This document shows positions 35,451-43,458 of a DNA stretch of 64,000 nt, piece by piece; position 1 is the first letter of the stretch; every line of letters begins with the position of its first letter. The DNA comes from Fusibacter ferrireducens. Its GTDB lineage: Bacteria; Bacillota; Clostridia; Peptostreptococcales; Acidaminobacteraceae. The stretch covers positions 1 to 64,000 of the forward strand of contig NZ_JADKNH010000003.1 in the NCBI RefSeq assembly GCF_015352425.1, read 5' to 3'. Made by a program: the position numbers and the translations under genes. The notes beneath the pieces were generated by a model. That model ran no database searches. It saw only the letters and a program-made list of their open reading frames with translations, and had not been told where the DNA came from.

Positions 35451-36224
35451 TTACAAGTTACCAAAATGAACACGTTTAAAGTGATTCTCAGCGAGCCATT
35501 TTTTCAATTCAGGTTTGCAAAGTGTATCCAAATCTTGACATCTTCCAAGCGTAAGGCTGGAATGATCCAAAATGTATTGGTCAATATAGCCAGGATGAAA
35601 ATGCAACTCAACAATTGCGTTTTCAGGAGCTTTTAACAGACCAATTCGATCTTCATAGAAATCTTCCAGTTTCACACCTCTATTGAGCATTGACATGTAC
35701 TCGGGTGATATGACTGAGTGGACGGGCTTATAACCTTCAAGAGGTGGTAAATCAACAAATTGATTCATTGGCGAAATGTGTACATTATGAGCTATTGCGA
35801 CATCATAAAGTGCGCGCTCCACAGCTTCACCACCGACTGCATGACCTTCAATATGCTTTGGATAAGCACCTGTAAGTGCTTTGTAACGTTCCATTTGAGC
35901 TAAAATTTCAATTTTAACGGCTTCGTATTCAAATGTCTTTGAACCATTGCGGTAGTGAGCTGAGCCATAGAATTTACCTTGCTCATCTAAAAGTGATGGA
36001 ATCAATGCTGGATCTGCGCAGGGTTTCCCAAGGACGAGATTGACATGAAGGCCAATAAATAAATCTGGATAATGATTTGCCAATTCCAAAGCGTGCACGG
36101 CAGTTGGAAGATTGATCATGATAGAGGTGCTGCTCACAACGCCATCGGCATAGGCTTTAATAACACCGTGATTAAAAGCTTCTGACATGCCGAAGTCATC
36201 TGCATTGATAATAACGCTTTTCAT
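35451..36224 (-). CDS. chbG: ChbG/YdjC-family carbohydrate deacetylase
   Basis: A 257-residue protein with the family N-terminus IINADDFGMSEAFNHGVIKA (metal Asp pair), GLHVNLVLGKPC, HIEGHAVGG and VELHFHPGY. ChbG removes the acetyl group from N-acetylglucosamine oligosaccharides such as phosphorylated chitobiose. It is the last gene of the PTS operon, 11 bp after IID, with AAGGAGG before the start. This suggests that the PTS imports an N-acetylated sugar, which is then deacetylated in the cytoplasm; the identity of that sugar is inference. Confidence 0.88.
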   Translation of the reverse strand: MKSVIINADDFGMSEAFNHGVIKAYADGVVSSTSIMINLPTAVHALELANHYPDLFIGLHVNLVLGKPCADPALIPSLLDEQGKFYGSAHYRNGSKTFEYEAVKIEILAQMERYKALTGAYPKHIEGHAVGGEAVERALYDVAIAHNVHISPMNQFVDLPPLEGYKPVHSVISPEYMSMLNRGVKLEDFYEDRIGLLKAPENAIVELHFHPGYIDQYILDHSSLTLGRCQDLDTLCKPELKKWLAENHFKRVHFGNL

Positions 36225-36235
36225 AAGTGACCTCC

Positions 36236-37060
36236 TTAAAATATACCTAAGAATGCGCCGAAAATACCGAACAAAATAATGCCTAAAAGTAGAGTGGAGA
36301 TTTTGATTTTCTTGCGAATGAGATAGAAAATGGTCAACATCACTGTAAGTGGCAATATGCTTGGCATGATGTTGTCTAATATCGTTTGGAGCACAAGGGT
36401 TTCACCACTGCCCATAGCAATGGAGATTACCGTTTTAATCCCTACAAATTGTGCGGTCATGGCACCGATCATAATCATACCAATCATAGAAGCATAGTAG
36501 GTTATGTTTTCAAATGCCCCGGATTTAAAAGCGGTTGTTAAAAATTGTTCCCCAGTTGTATAACCTACGTAAAGCAGTTTGTACCGCGTATAGGCAGATG
36601 GCAGATGATAAATTAATAGGAATAAAATTGGGCCAAGAATATTGCCTGTCATGGCAAGTGGAATACCAATACTTGCGGCGATCAGTCTAACGGTTCCCCA
36701 AAATATGGAGTCTCCTATACCGGAAAGTGGGCCCATGAGTGATGCTTTCACTGCATTGATTGAGTCAGAATCAAAGTCACTGTGCTCGCTTCTTGCTTTT
36801 TCAAGTGAGGCGTTAATCCCCATGATAAAGGGCGCAGTCTCATAGGTGCAATTGAAAAAACTTGCAGAACGTACAAGGGCATTTTTTTTCTCCTCAGGAC
36901 CTTTATGAAAGGTTTCGATTGCTGGAATCATGGCTTGTGCATAACCATAACCTTGCATCTTTGCCATGTTGAATGAACCGAATAATCGCCACGATTGTAT
37001 ATACATTTTTTTGAGCATTTTGACTTCATCTTGAGACAAATTGACCTTAGATTTACTCAT
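36236..37060 (-). CDS. PTS mannose/fructose/sorbose family IID component
   Basis: A protein of about 274 residues with the EIID-AGA/Man family start (MYIQSWRLFGSFNMAKMQG) and C-terminal helices (IMPSILPLTVMLTIFYLI). GAGGAGG before ATG 37060 on the minus strand decides the start over an upstream in-frame codon at 37114. It overlaps the IIC gene by 8 bp. With IIC it makes the membrane channel of the phosphotransferase system. Confidence 0.9.
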   Translation of the reverse strand: MSKSKVNLSQDEVKMLKKMYIQSWRLFGSFNMAKMQGYGYAQAMIPAIETFHKGPEEKKNALVRSASFFNCTYETAPFIMGINASLEKARSEHSDFDSDSINAVKASLMGPLSGIGDSIFWGTVRLIAASIGIPLAMTGNILGPILFLLIYHLPSAYTRYKLLYVGYTTGEQFLTTAFKSGAFENITYYASMIGMIMIGAMTAQFVGIKTVISIAMGSGETLVLQTILDNIMPSILPLTVMLTIFYLIRKKIKISTLLLGIILFGIFGAFLGIF

Positions 37061-37853
37061 TGAAAAACGCCTCCTCTTCATTTTGAACAGTTGCAGTTGC
37101 AAAGTTATTTGCAAATTGAATTTTTAATTGTTCGCTTCTATAGTATTGAGTAATTGCAAATACGGTTGCAATAATGGCAATAGCCAAACTTGGTAGATGA
37201 AGATAGATCACCATAACAAAACCTAAGAAGAAGAAAGCAAAAACCTTTTTATCGAAGAGCATATTGAGCAATAATGCAAACCCAACTGCTGGGAGCATTG
37301 CACCTGCGGCCTGAAATCCGCCGGTCACAAACGATGGAATCTGGTCTAAAAAGGCACCAATACTATTTGAACCAAGCCAAATTGCGAGGAAGATTGCAAT
37401 GGCAGTTAAGAGAGGAAATAAAAGAGTCATGAGAAAATGCCATTTCTTGAGTCCTGCTACGTCTCCCTTTTCTGCCGTTTTATCCATTACTGGGATGAAC
37501 AAAGGCACCAGAATACTCGTGGTAACTTGTCCGAGGACAACCCCAAGCATGGAGACGGGCACTGCAATGGCAAGTGCTGAATTGGCATCAACGCCGACAA
37601 TAATAGCAATGGCTGTACCGACGATTGTGCCAACAGTGGCATCTGCAGGGACAGAGCCTCCAATGGCAATAACACCGAGGAAAACAGATTCGAAAGTAGC
37701 ACCTAAGATAATGCCTGTGGTGAGATCGCCAAGAAGAAGTCCCACAAGAGGACCAACGACGATAGGACGGTTAAAATGGAAAAGGCCCATCCCTATACTT
37801 GTAAAAATGGATACATAATAAACCAATGCGACTAAAAATGCTTTTAAAATCAT
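37053..37853 (-). CDS. PTS mannose/fructose/sorbose family IIC component
   Basis: A 266-residue membrane protein with about six to eight helices. GPLVGLLLGDLTTGIILGA and SVPADATVGTIVGTA are characteristic EIIC-Man/Sor segments. AAAGGAG precedes the start. It forms the sugar-translocating channel with IID and lies 4 bp after the IIB gene. Confidence 0.9.
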   Translation of the reverse strand: MILKAFLVALVYYVSIFTSIGMGLFHFNRPIVVGPLVGLLLGDLTTGIILGATFESVFLGVIAIGGSVPADATVGTIVGTAIAIIVGVDANSALAIAVPVSMLGVVLGQVTTSILVPLFIPVMDKTAEKGDVAGLKKWHFLMTLLFPLLTAIAIFLAIWLGSNSIGAFLDQIPSFVTGGFQAAGAMLPAVGFALLLNMLFDKKVFAFFFLGFVMVIYLHLPSLAIAIIATVFAITQYYRSEQLKIQFANNFATATVQNEEEAFFNE

Positions 37854-37857
37854 ACGC

Positions 37858-38352
37858 TTAATCTCCTTTCAAGATTTTGTTTATGTTCTTTTTATTTGCA
37901 TCAGGCGTCAATTGGGCTTCAATTTTAAAGCCAAGGGCATCTATTGATTTGAGTATTTGAAATTCATCTTCAGTGACTTTAACACATGTGGCCAGTTCCG
38001 TTTTAGGGTGGCCGTCTTTAGATGGGAAAAGACCGTAATTTCCGAGATTAACAAGTTTTATGGCTTTAACGTTTTTTGAAATTTCCAGTGCATCTGATGG
38101 ATTGGAAACGACCACAAGCAATCTAATGGATTCAGTTCGTGGATCATTTAAGAGGTTTATCCCTGAGGGAACATCTTTAATTAAAAATTTCACATTATTT
38201 GGAACGGCCATTTTGAGCGTCATTTTCTGCATTTCATTTTGAACCACTTCATTGTTAATTAAGATAATATGTGTGATGTTCAAAACTTTTGTCCAAGAGA
38301 CGGCAACTTGCCCATGAATTAAGCGCTCATCAACGCGCAACATTTCAATCAT
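37858..38352 (-). CDS. PTS mannose/fructose/sorbose family IIB component
   Basis: A 164-residue IIB protein. The phosphorylated histidine is His14 or so in RVDERLIHGQVAVSW. The domain passes phosphate from IIA to the incoming sugar. It starts in a 4-bp ATGA overlap with the IIA gene. Confidence 0.92.
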   Translation of the reverse strand: MIEMLRVDERLIHGQVAVSWTKVLNITHIILINNEVVQNEMQKMTLKMAVPNNVKFLIKDVPSGINLLNDPRTESIRLLVVVSNPSDALEISKNVKAIKLVNLGNYGLFPSKDGHPKTELATCVKVTEDEFQILKSIDALGFKIEAQLTPDANKKNINKILKGD

Positions 38353-38783
38353 TTAATCACCTCGCTTTTAAAAAAATCATCTGAGTTGGTTTCCTCTGTA
38401 ACTTCAATTGGTTTTACAAGTTGTAGGTGTTGTCTGCTGTTTTCAATAAGATCGCTTAGAATTTTATTGGATAGCGGTGAAGGTTGATATAAAACTTCAA
38501 GAATGATGGAGATGTTGAAGCCGGATATCAGAAAAACATTGGGTGAATCGATGTATTGCATGAGTTTTTGATTGACACTGCCACCATAGAGATCACTGAA
38601 AATGACGATTTCATCATCTTGATGAGTGGTTTTAAAAAAAGAGCTGAGTTGGTCTGAATAGGGTGTGTCGTCAACATAAGCATTGATATAAGTGATCTTG
38701 GCTTGATTGTCGCCAATTATAGAGAGAAGACTCTTCACGCCGTCTGCCAAATAGCCATGTGTTGCAATTAAAATGCTTCTCAT
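38349..38783 (-). CDS. PTS mannose/fructose/sorbose family IIA component
   Basis: A 144-residue EIIA-Man protein with the active histidine in ILIATHGYLADGV (about residue 9) and SDLYGGSVNQKLM. It accepts phosphate from HPr and passes it to IIB. It is the first gene of the five-gene operon (IIA-IIB-IIC-IID-chbG) and follows a sigma-54 promoter at 38825-38840, as expected for operons driven by LevR-type activators. Confidence 0.92.
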   Translation of the reverse strand: MRSILIATHGYLADGVKSLLSIIGDNQAKITYINAYVDDTPYSDQLSSFFKTTHQDDEIVIFSDLYGGSVNQKLMQYIDSPNVFLISGFNISIILEVLYQPSPLSNKILSDLIENSRQHLQLVKPIEVTEETNSDDFFKSEVIK

Positions 38784-38824
38784 TTTTAGGCCTCCTTATA
38801 CTTGTATTGTCACTGATAGAATAA

Positions 38825-38840
38825 TGCAAAATTGATGCCA
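38825..38840 (-). promoter_or_regulatory. Sigma-54 (-24/-12) promoter of the PTS operon
   Basis: Read on the minus strand: TGGCATCAATTTTGCA. GG and GC are exactly 10 bp apart, as sigma-54 requires. Transcription would start about 30 bp before the IIA ATG. The LevR-like activator gene is next door. Confidence 0.75.
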
Positions 38841-38918
38841 TGTTTTTTTAAAGCTCTGAAGCGTTGATTTCAGAATAAAGTAGACAGATTCTTCAACACT
38901 AATCAGTTTCTTTCAACA

Positions 38919-38960
38919 CAAAAAAGCCATGTCAACAATAGTGTTGAAGACATAGCTTAA
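38919..38960 (-). terminator. Terminator for the LevR-like gene
   Basis: On the minus strand AAGCTATGT pairs with ACATGGCTT (one G-T), with an inner CAACA/TGTTG helix and a CTAT loop, followed by TTTTTTG. It lies about 350 bp beyond the stop of the LevR-like gene; the tandem repeat array occupies the space between. Confidence 0.7.
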
Positions 38961-39286
38961 ACAACAAGATTTGAGCCGAAAGCTGTGATGAGGCATGTTC
39001 AACCTCAAACAGCGTCAGCGAAAATCGTTTTGAGACATCGAGAGATGGCTCAAATGTTGTTTGTGTGCAAGATTTGAGCCGAAAGCTGTGATGAGGCATG
39101 TTCAACCTCAAACAGCGTCAGCGAAAATCGTTTTGAGACATCGAGAGATGGCTCAAATGTTGTTGTGTGCAAGATTTGAGCCGAAAGCTGTGATGAGGAA
39201 TGCCCAACCTCAAACAGCGTCAGCGAAAATCGTTTTGAGACATCGAGAGATGGCTCAAATGTTGTTGTATGCAAGATTTGAGCCGA
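38960..39286 (+). repeat. Tandem array of the dispersed repeat (about 3.15 copies, period 102-103 bp)
   Basis: Three nearly identical copies start with GATTTGAGCC at 38968, 39071 and 39173, and a fourth is cut off after CAAGATTTGAGCCGA at about 39286. The copies differ at only a few positions (for example AGGCATGTTC versus AGGAATGCCC). Copy junctions read TGTTGTTTGTGTGCAAG and TGTTGTGTGCAAG. The array sits in the 3' region between the LevR-like stop codon and its terminator. Confidence 0.92.
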
Positions 39287-39312
39287 TAATGATTTTTAAA
39301 AAAGACATTTAT

Positions 39313-41955
39313 TTAATTGGCATAGGTCAAACTATCCTCAAGAATTTCAAAAATCAACAACAGTTCAGATTTGGGTACCGTAAAATGATACTTTTTTTCA
39401 ATGGTATTGAAGGCGCGCTTGCTCAAATGGACAAATTTATTTTGAGCGGAGGATGGCTTGTAATCGTCTTCAATGTCTTTGAGTTCATGGAGAATTAAGC
39501 GTTCGACCATGATCGAAATATGCATCAAAAGGTTTAAGCGAATATGATGCTCAAAGGAAACCTGATAGTAGTCTTCATATTTTTTAATCACTTCGGATAC
39601 TTCGCTGATGATCACATTGGGATTTAGAAAGCTTAAATGGTCTTTAATGCCTTCAATGGAAAAAAGCTTGATGATGTTCTCAGTGATTTGATCGAGCTGT
39701 GCTGCGGATAGAATTTGTTTAAGTGCAACTCTAAATATGTTTACTTCTGACATGTTGAGGATGTTTTCAATATTTACAGAGGGTATTGGATGCGTTGAAA
39801 TAGGCGTTGTTGTAATGATCAATTGGGTATGATTAAGTTGTGTTTTTGAACTGCTTTGAATCAAACGCTTGAGTTCTTGATATTCTATTGTGAGAATATC
39901 CAGTTGATTGGGGAGGAGGACGCCATCAAAAATGGATTTGATTTTTTGGGCAATGCCAATGCCAGAGATACAAGATATGATGACATTGTTACCCAATGTC
40001 AAACCTTCATAAAATTTAGTCTCAGAGATATAAGCATTTTGCGTGGTCTCTATGATTTGCTGAAAAGGTATATGTGTCTGTATTTTAAGGCCGATATCTA
40101 TAGCCATTAAAGTGGATAGATTGTTGACGATTAATAATTCGCCATTGAGATGATTTTTTATGGGTTCATAGAGAGTTTGCAATGACCCCATATCCACCAG
40201 AAGGATTACACCTTTTCGAGTGTCAATATTTTTTAAATAGGCATTTACTTGTTTAATAATTTCGGCATTTGAAATGTTAATAGGCATGTCAAAGGGTTCA
40301 AAAATATAGTCTTTACAGAGGACATTTGCCACTGAAGCAATACTGGTTGCTGTGCTTTCGCCATGTGCGATGATGATGCCTTCGATGGTATTGACACTGA
40401 AATTTTGGGGTTCAAGTATATAATAGATCAGTGCAAATAGTGTATTTGAATCTACAGATGTATTCTCTAAAATAGAGGCAGAAATTTTTTCGGAAATTCT
40501 AAACTGTGTGTTATTGGCATAAACGATTTTTGCCAAGAGACTTTCACTAAAAGTCAACTGACCATCATGCGAGATGATATAGATGCAAATTTTTTTTAAC
40601 AGCTCAATGATACTGGTGTGCAGTTCAATCCCGTATGTTGTTTGGACCAAGTGGATACAGGTGTCTATTTTACTTAAAAGCTTTTGCTCATTAAGTTTTA
40701 GATAATTTTTATCCACTTCCTGGGTATAGAAACTGAAATTTGTCATAAAACGATCAATTTCATCTATGATCTGTTTGATCATTGCTATTGGATCTGCCTC
40801 AAAAAAGTCCGTATGATTGGCGATGGTCCATATTTTATCTTTGAATTCATGGTAGAGTTGTGTGCTTATCTGTTTTTCTGTATGAGATCGAAAGGCTATT
40901 CCAAAAAAATGTGTAGGCGTTTGAATGAGTTCTGAACTTTTAATTTCGTTGGTTTCGTACACAAGGTGTTCTTTGGTTAAGATAAGTTGTTCGGTTGTAG
41001 ATTGATTATTATAGGCGTTGGCAATACTGATTTTTATGGCATTATTCAATGTGCCGATATTTCCAGTAGCCTCCATAGAAAGAAGCTTGTTGATGAGTTG
41101 TTCGTGTACGAGTAAATTTTTCTGAATTTGAATCGCTTCGTTTTGATAAAGAGATTCGATCAGATCAAGTTTTTCCATGATTGGTCTGCTTTTGTAGTTC
41201 AGCAAATGAATTCGAATTGGAATTCTGCGTAAAAAAGTGCCGATCAGATGTGTGTTTGTGTCTTCTGTTGTGGCGAATATAAATCTCACGTGACTGGAAT
41301 GCCAATGATCGTTTTCACCAAGACGCCTGAATTTACCTTTATCCATAAAGAGAAATAGTTTTTCTTGGTTCTCTGAGGAGAGACGATGAATTTCATCTAA
41401 AAATAGATAACCGCCGTTTGCGGCATCGAGCAGCCCTTTTTTATTTTTAGTGGCACCCGTAAATGCGCCCTCAGTATGTCCAAAGAGCATAGAAGATAAA
41501 AGTTCAGGATTGTTTGCGTAATCCGCACAATTGAGTTCTACATAGGGGGCTTCAGGGGGAATAACTTCTTTTGAAAGTGCATATTCGTATATGAGTGAAG
41601 CCAAATAGCTTTTGCCGACACCACTATCTCCGGTAATGATAATTGGGAGGCCATCAGGTGGGTACATGACTGCAGATTTACACTGAGATATTTGATTCAA
41701 GTGACTGCCTGAATAGCCAATGAAGCGTTTAAAAACGTCTTTGGATGGAATAAACTGTATTCTGTTAAAACGCACTGGGCGCATTAAAGTTTTCTGTAGA
41801 CGTCCTTGTTCGCACAGTTGATTGAGATAAAGGCTGACAACACTTCGCTTAAGGGATACGTGTTCCGCTAATTCACTTGCGGTAATGCCGCCCAAATGAT
41901 TATATTGATCTAAAAGAGATAGCAGTTTCTGGTATAATTCTTCCTGAGCTTTCAT
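39313..41955 (-). CDS. levR: LevR-type sigma-54 activator with PTS regulation domains
   Basis: An 880-residue regulator. Residues 1-75 are a winged HTH (GGITASELAEHVSLKRSVVSLYLNQL). About 90-330 is the AAA+ domain with Walker A GDSGVGKS and the loop GAFTGA. A PRD lies near 400-510, an EIIA-Man-like domain with AHGESTA near 530-650, a EIIB-like segment follows, and a second PRD is near 780-875. Such proteins are switched by PTS phosphorylation and activate sigma-54 promoters of mannose-family PTS operons. The PTS operon downstream and the divergent M20/YfcC operon both carry sigma-54 promoters, so it may control one or both. Confidence 0.9.
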   Translation of the reverse strand: MKAQEELYQKLLSLLDQYNHLGGITASELAEHVSLKRSVVSLYLNQLCEQGRLQKTLMRPVRFNRIQFIPSKDVFKRFIGYSGSHLNQISQCKSAVMYPPDGLPIIITGDSGVGKSYLASLIYEYALSKEVIPPEAPYVELNCADYANNPELLSSMLFGHTEGAFTGATKNKKGLLDAANGGYLFLDEIHRLSSENQEKLFLFMDKGKFRRLGENDHWHSSHVRFIFATTEDTNTHLIGTFLRRIPIRIHLLNYKSRPIMEKLDLIESLYQNEAIQIQKNLLVHEQLINKLLSMEATGNIGTLNNAIKISIANAYNNQSTTEQLILTKEHLVYETNEIKSSELIQTPTHFFGIAFRSHTEKQISTQLYHEFKDKIWTIANHTDFFEADPIAMIKQIIDEIDRFMTNFSFYTQEVDKNYLKLNEQKLLSKIDTCIHLVQTTYGIELHTSIIELLKKICIYIISHDGQLTFSESLLAKIVYANNTQFRISEKISASILENTSVDSNTLFALIYYILEPQNFSVNTIEGIIIAHGESTATSIASVANVLCKDYIFEPFDMPINISNAEIIKQVNAYLKNIDTRKGVILLVDMGSLQTLYEPIKNHLNGELLIVNNLSTLMAIDIGLKIQTHIPFQQIIETTQNAYISETKFYEGLTLGNNVIISCISGIGIAQKIKSIFDGVLLPNQLDILTIEYQELKRLIQSSSKTQLNHTQLIITTTPISTHPIPSVNIENILNMSEVNIFRVALKQILSAAQLDQITENIIKLFSIEGIKDHLSFLNPNVIISEVSEVIKKYEDYYQVSFEHHIRLNLLMHISIMVERLILHELKDIEDDYKPSSAQNKFVHLSKRAFNTIEKKYHFTVPKSELLLIFEILEDSLTYAN

Positions 41956-42277
41956 AAAGTATCTATCACTCCTTATAAAAAAGTTTATGGTACTCGTAAG
42001 TAAATTGTAAGTTTAAAATTAAAAAGTGTCAAAGTGAAATCATATAAAAATTTTTTAGGTTGAAATTAAGAATTCATCGGGACATTACCGGGAAAACGCC
42101 TGAAAAGATGGATCGAATTGTAAATGAAATATTGATAAAGCCTATCTTTTAGCGCTTTAAACAATGAATCCTATTTGATTTTAATGAGGTTCTAAATGGC
42201 CTATTTAAATCGTTTAAGATTATTTTTTTGTAATATTTAGAGTGATTTTGTTATCTTGGCGATTGTAATCCCGATTT
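41956..42277. promoter_or_regulatory. Divergent control region between the LevR-like and M20 genes
   Basis: No gene of its own is apparent. It contains TTTTTTAGGTTGAAATTAAG at 42051-42070, almost the same as the sequence before the first M20 gene, and GC-richer sequence near 42070-42110 that could hold an activator site. Enhancer sequences for the sigma-54 promoter at 42278 are expected here. Confidence 0.4.
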
Positions 42278-42292
42278 TGGCATATAAATTGC
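42278..42292 (+). promoter_or_regulatory. Sigma-54 (-24/-12) promoter of the M20/YfcC operon
   Basis: TGGCATATAAATTGC: GG (42279-42280) and GC (42291-42292) are exactly 10 bp apart and the flanks are canonical. Transcription would start near 42304, about 44 bp before the M20 ATG. Confidence 0.75.
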
Positions 42293-42347
42293 TTTATATC
42301 ATGGATGTGCAGAAAAATATTAAAAAATAATATGAGGAGGTGAAAGT

Positions 42348-43442
42348 ATGGAGGCATTATATGTTGTAAAAACCTATAAACAGCTTCATTCAATACCTGA
42401 AAAAGCACTCAATGAAATTGAAACATCAAAATACATTGCGTCAGAACTCAAGCGTTTCAATTATGTGGTCAAAGAAAATTTTGCTGGAACAGCCGTCATT
42501 GCAGAATTGGATAGTGGCAAACCAGGACCCGTTTTTGCTGTGAGAGCAGATATGGATGCCTTGGAGTTTGGACTCGGAGATGAAACGGAGCTAATTCATG
42601 CTTGTGGACATGATGCCAATTCATCAATGGTTTTGGGTGCAGCTAAGAGGATTGCGGAAGAGGGTATTGACAAAGGTAAGCTTTTATTTGTCTTTCAACC
42701 TGCGGAGGAAACAGGGGAAGGCGCTATTATGATCTGTAATAGTGGCTTGATAGACAACGTTGAAGAAATGGTAGGGATACATCTTAGACCTTGCCAAGAG
42801 GCGAAATTAGGTGAAGCGACACCGGCATTATGGCATGGCGCATCCAAGATGATGGCTTTCAAAATTAAAGGATTGGCGGCTCATGGTGCTAGGCAACATT
42901 TAGGGGTAAACGCCATAGATGCAGCGGCAATTGCAATTAATGCAGTAAATGCAGTACGTGTGGATTCTAGGGTATCCCATTCAGCAAAAGTGACTCATAT
43001 TCATTCCGAAGGTACAGCAACCAATATTATTCCTGAGACTGTGCATATAAAATTGGATTTAAGAGCACAGACGAATGCCATTATGGATGAATTGACAGAA
43101 AAGATTGAGCACGCAATTATGACAAGTGTCAATTCAATTGGTGCTAAAGCTGAGAAGACCTATAGTCGTGGCTTGCCAGCAGCTGATTATGACGAAGAGA
43201 TGGTGGCGATTGCAAGAGAGGTCATCGTTGAAACATTGGGCGAATCTATGCCACCTATTGTAACACCAGGTGGAGAAGATTTTCATAACTATATGCAAAT
43301 GCTCAATATTAAAACGGCATATGTTGGAATTGGTGCTGATTTAACACCGGGGCTTCACAGACAAGATATGGCTTTTAATTTAAAAGCACTTGAGTATGGA
43401 GAAGAAATACTCACAAAAATAATTCAGAAAAAAATGAAATAA
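42348..43442 (+). CDS. M20-family amidohydrolase (second paralogue)
   Basis: A 364-residue metallo-amidohydrolase, about 40 residues shorter than the one at 21949. Motifs: AVRADMDALEF near 67, HACGHDANSSMVLGA near 84, FQPAEETGEGAIMI near 119, and GGEDFHNYMQM near 306. The likely reaction is release of an amino acid from an N-acyl or peptide substrate. GAGGAGGTG gives a strong ribosome site. A YfcC-type transporter follows after 16 bp, so uptake and cleavage of one substrate are probably coupled. Confidence 0.88.
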   Translation: MEALYVVKTYKQLHSIPEKALNEIETSKYIASELKRFNYVVKENFAGTAVIAELDSGKPGPVFAVRADMDALEFGLGDETELIHACGHDANSSMVLGAAKRIAEEGIDKGKLLFVFQPAEETGEGAIMICNSGLIDNVEEMVGIHLRPCQEAKLGEATPALWHGASKMMAFKIKGLAAHGARQHLGVNAIDAAAIAINAVNAVRVDSRVSHSAKVTHIHSEGTATNIIPETVHIKLDLRAQTNAIMDELTEKIEHAIMTSVNSIGAKAEKTYSRGLPAADYDEEMVAIAREVIVETLGESMPPIVTPGGEDFHNYMQMLNIKTAYVGIGADLTPGLHRQDMAFNLKALEYGEEILTKIIQKKMK

Positions 43443-43458
43443 ATTCAATGGGGGAAAC

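Noticed and set aside
38960-39286. CRISPR array
   Set aside because: The repeated unit is about 102 bp with no unique spacers between copies, and no cas genes are nearby.
39050-39498. Open frames on both strands with repeated peptide units over the tandem array
   Set aside because: The frames are direct translations of the tandem DNA repeat (period 102-103 bp, nearly divisible by three) and have no ribosome site. The repeat is non-coding at its other loci.
42060-42152. Short frame with coding appearance (DITGKTPEKMDRIVNEIL)
   Set aside because: It would begin with a TTG lacking a properly spaced ribosome site and is only about 30 codons in a control region; possibly a gene remnant, but unsupported.
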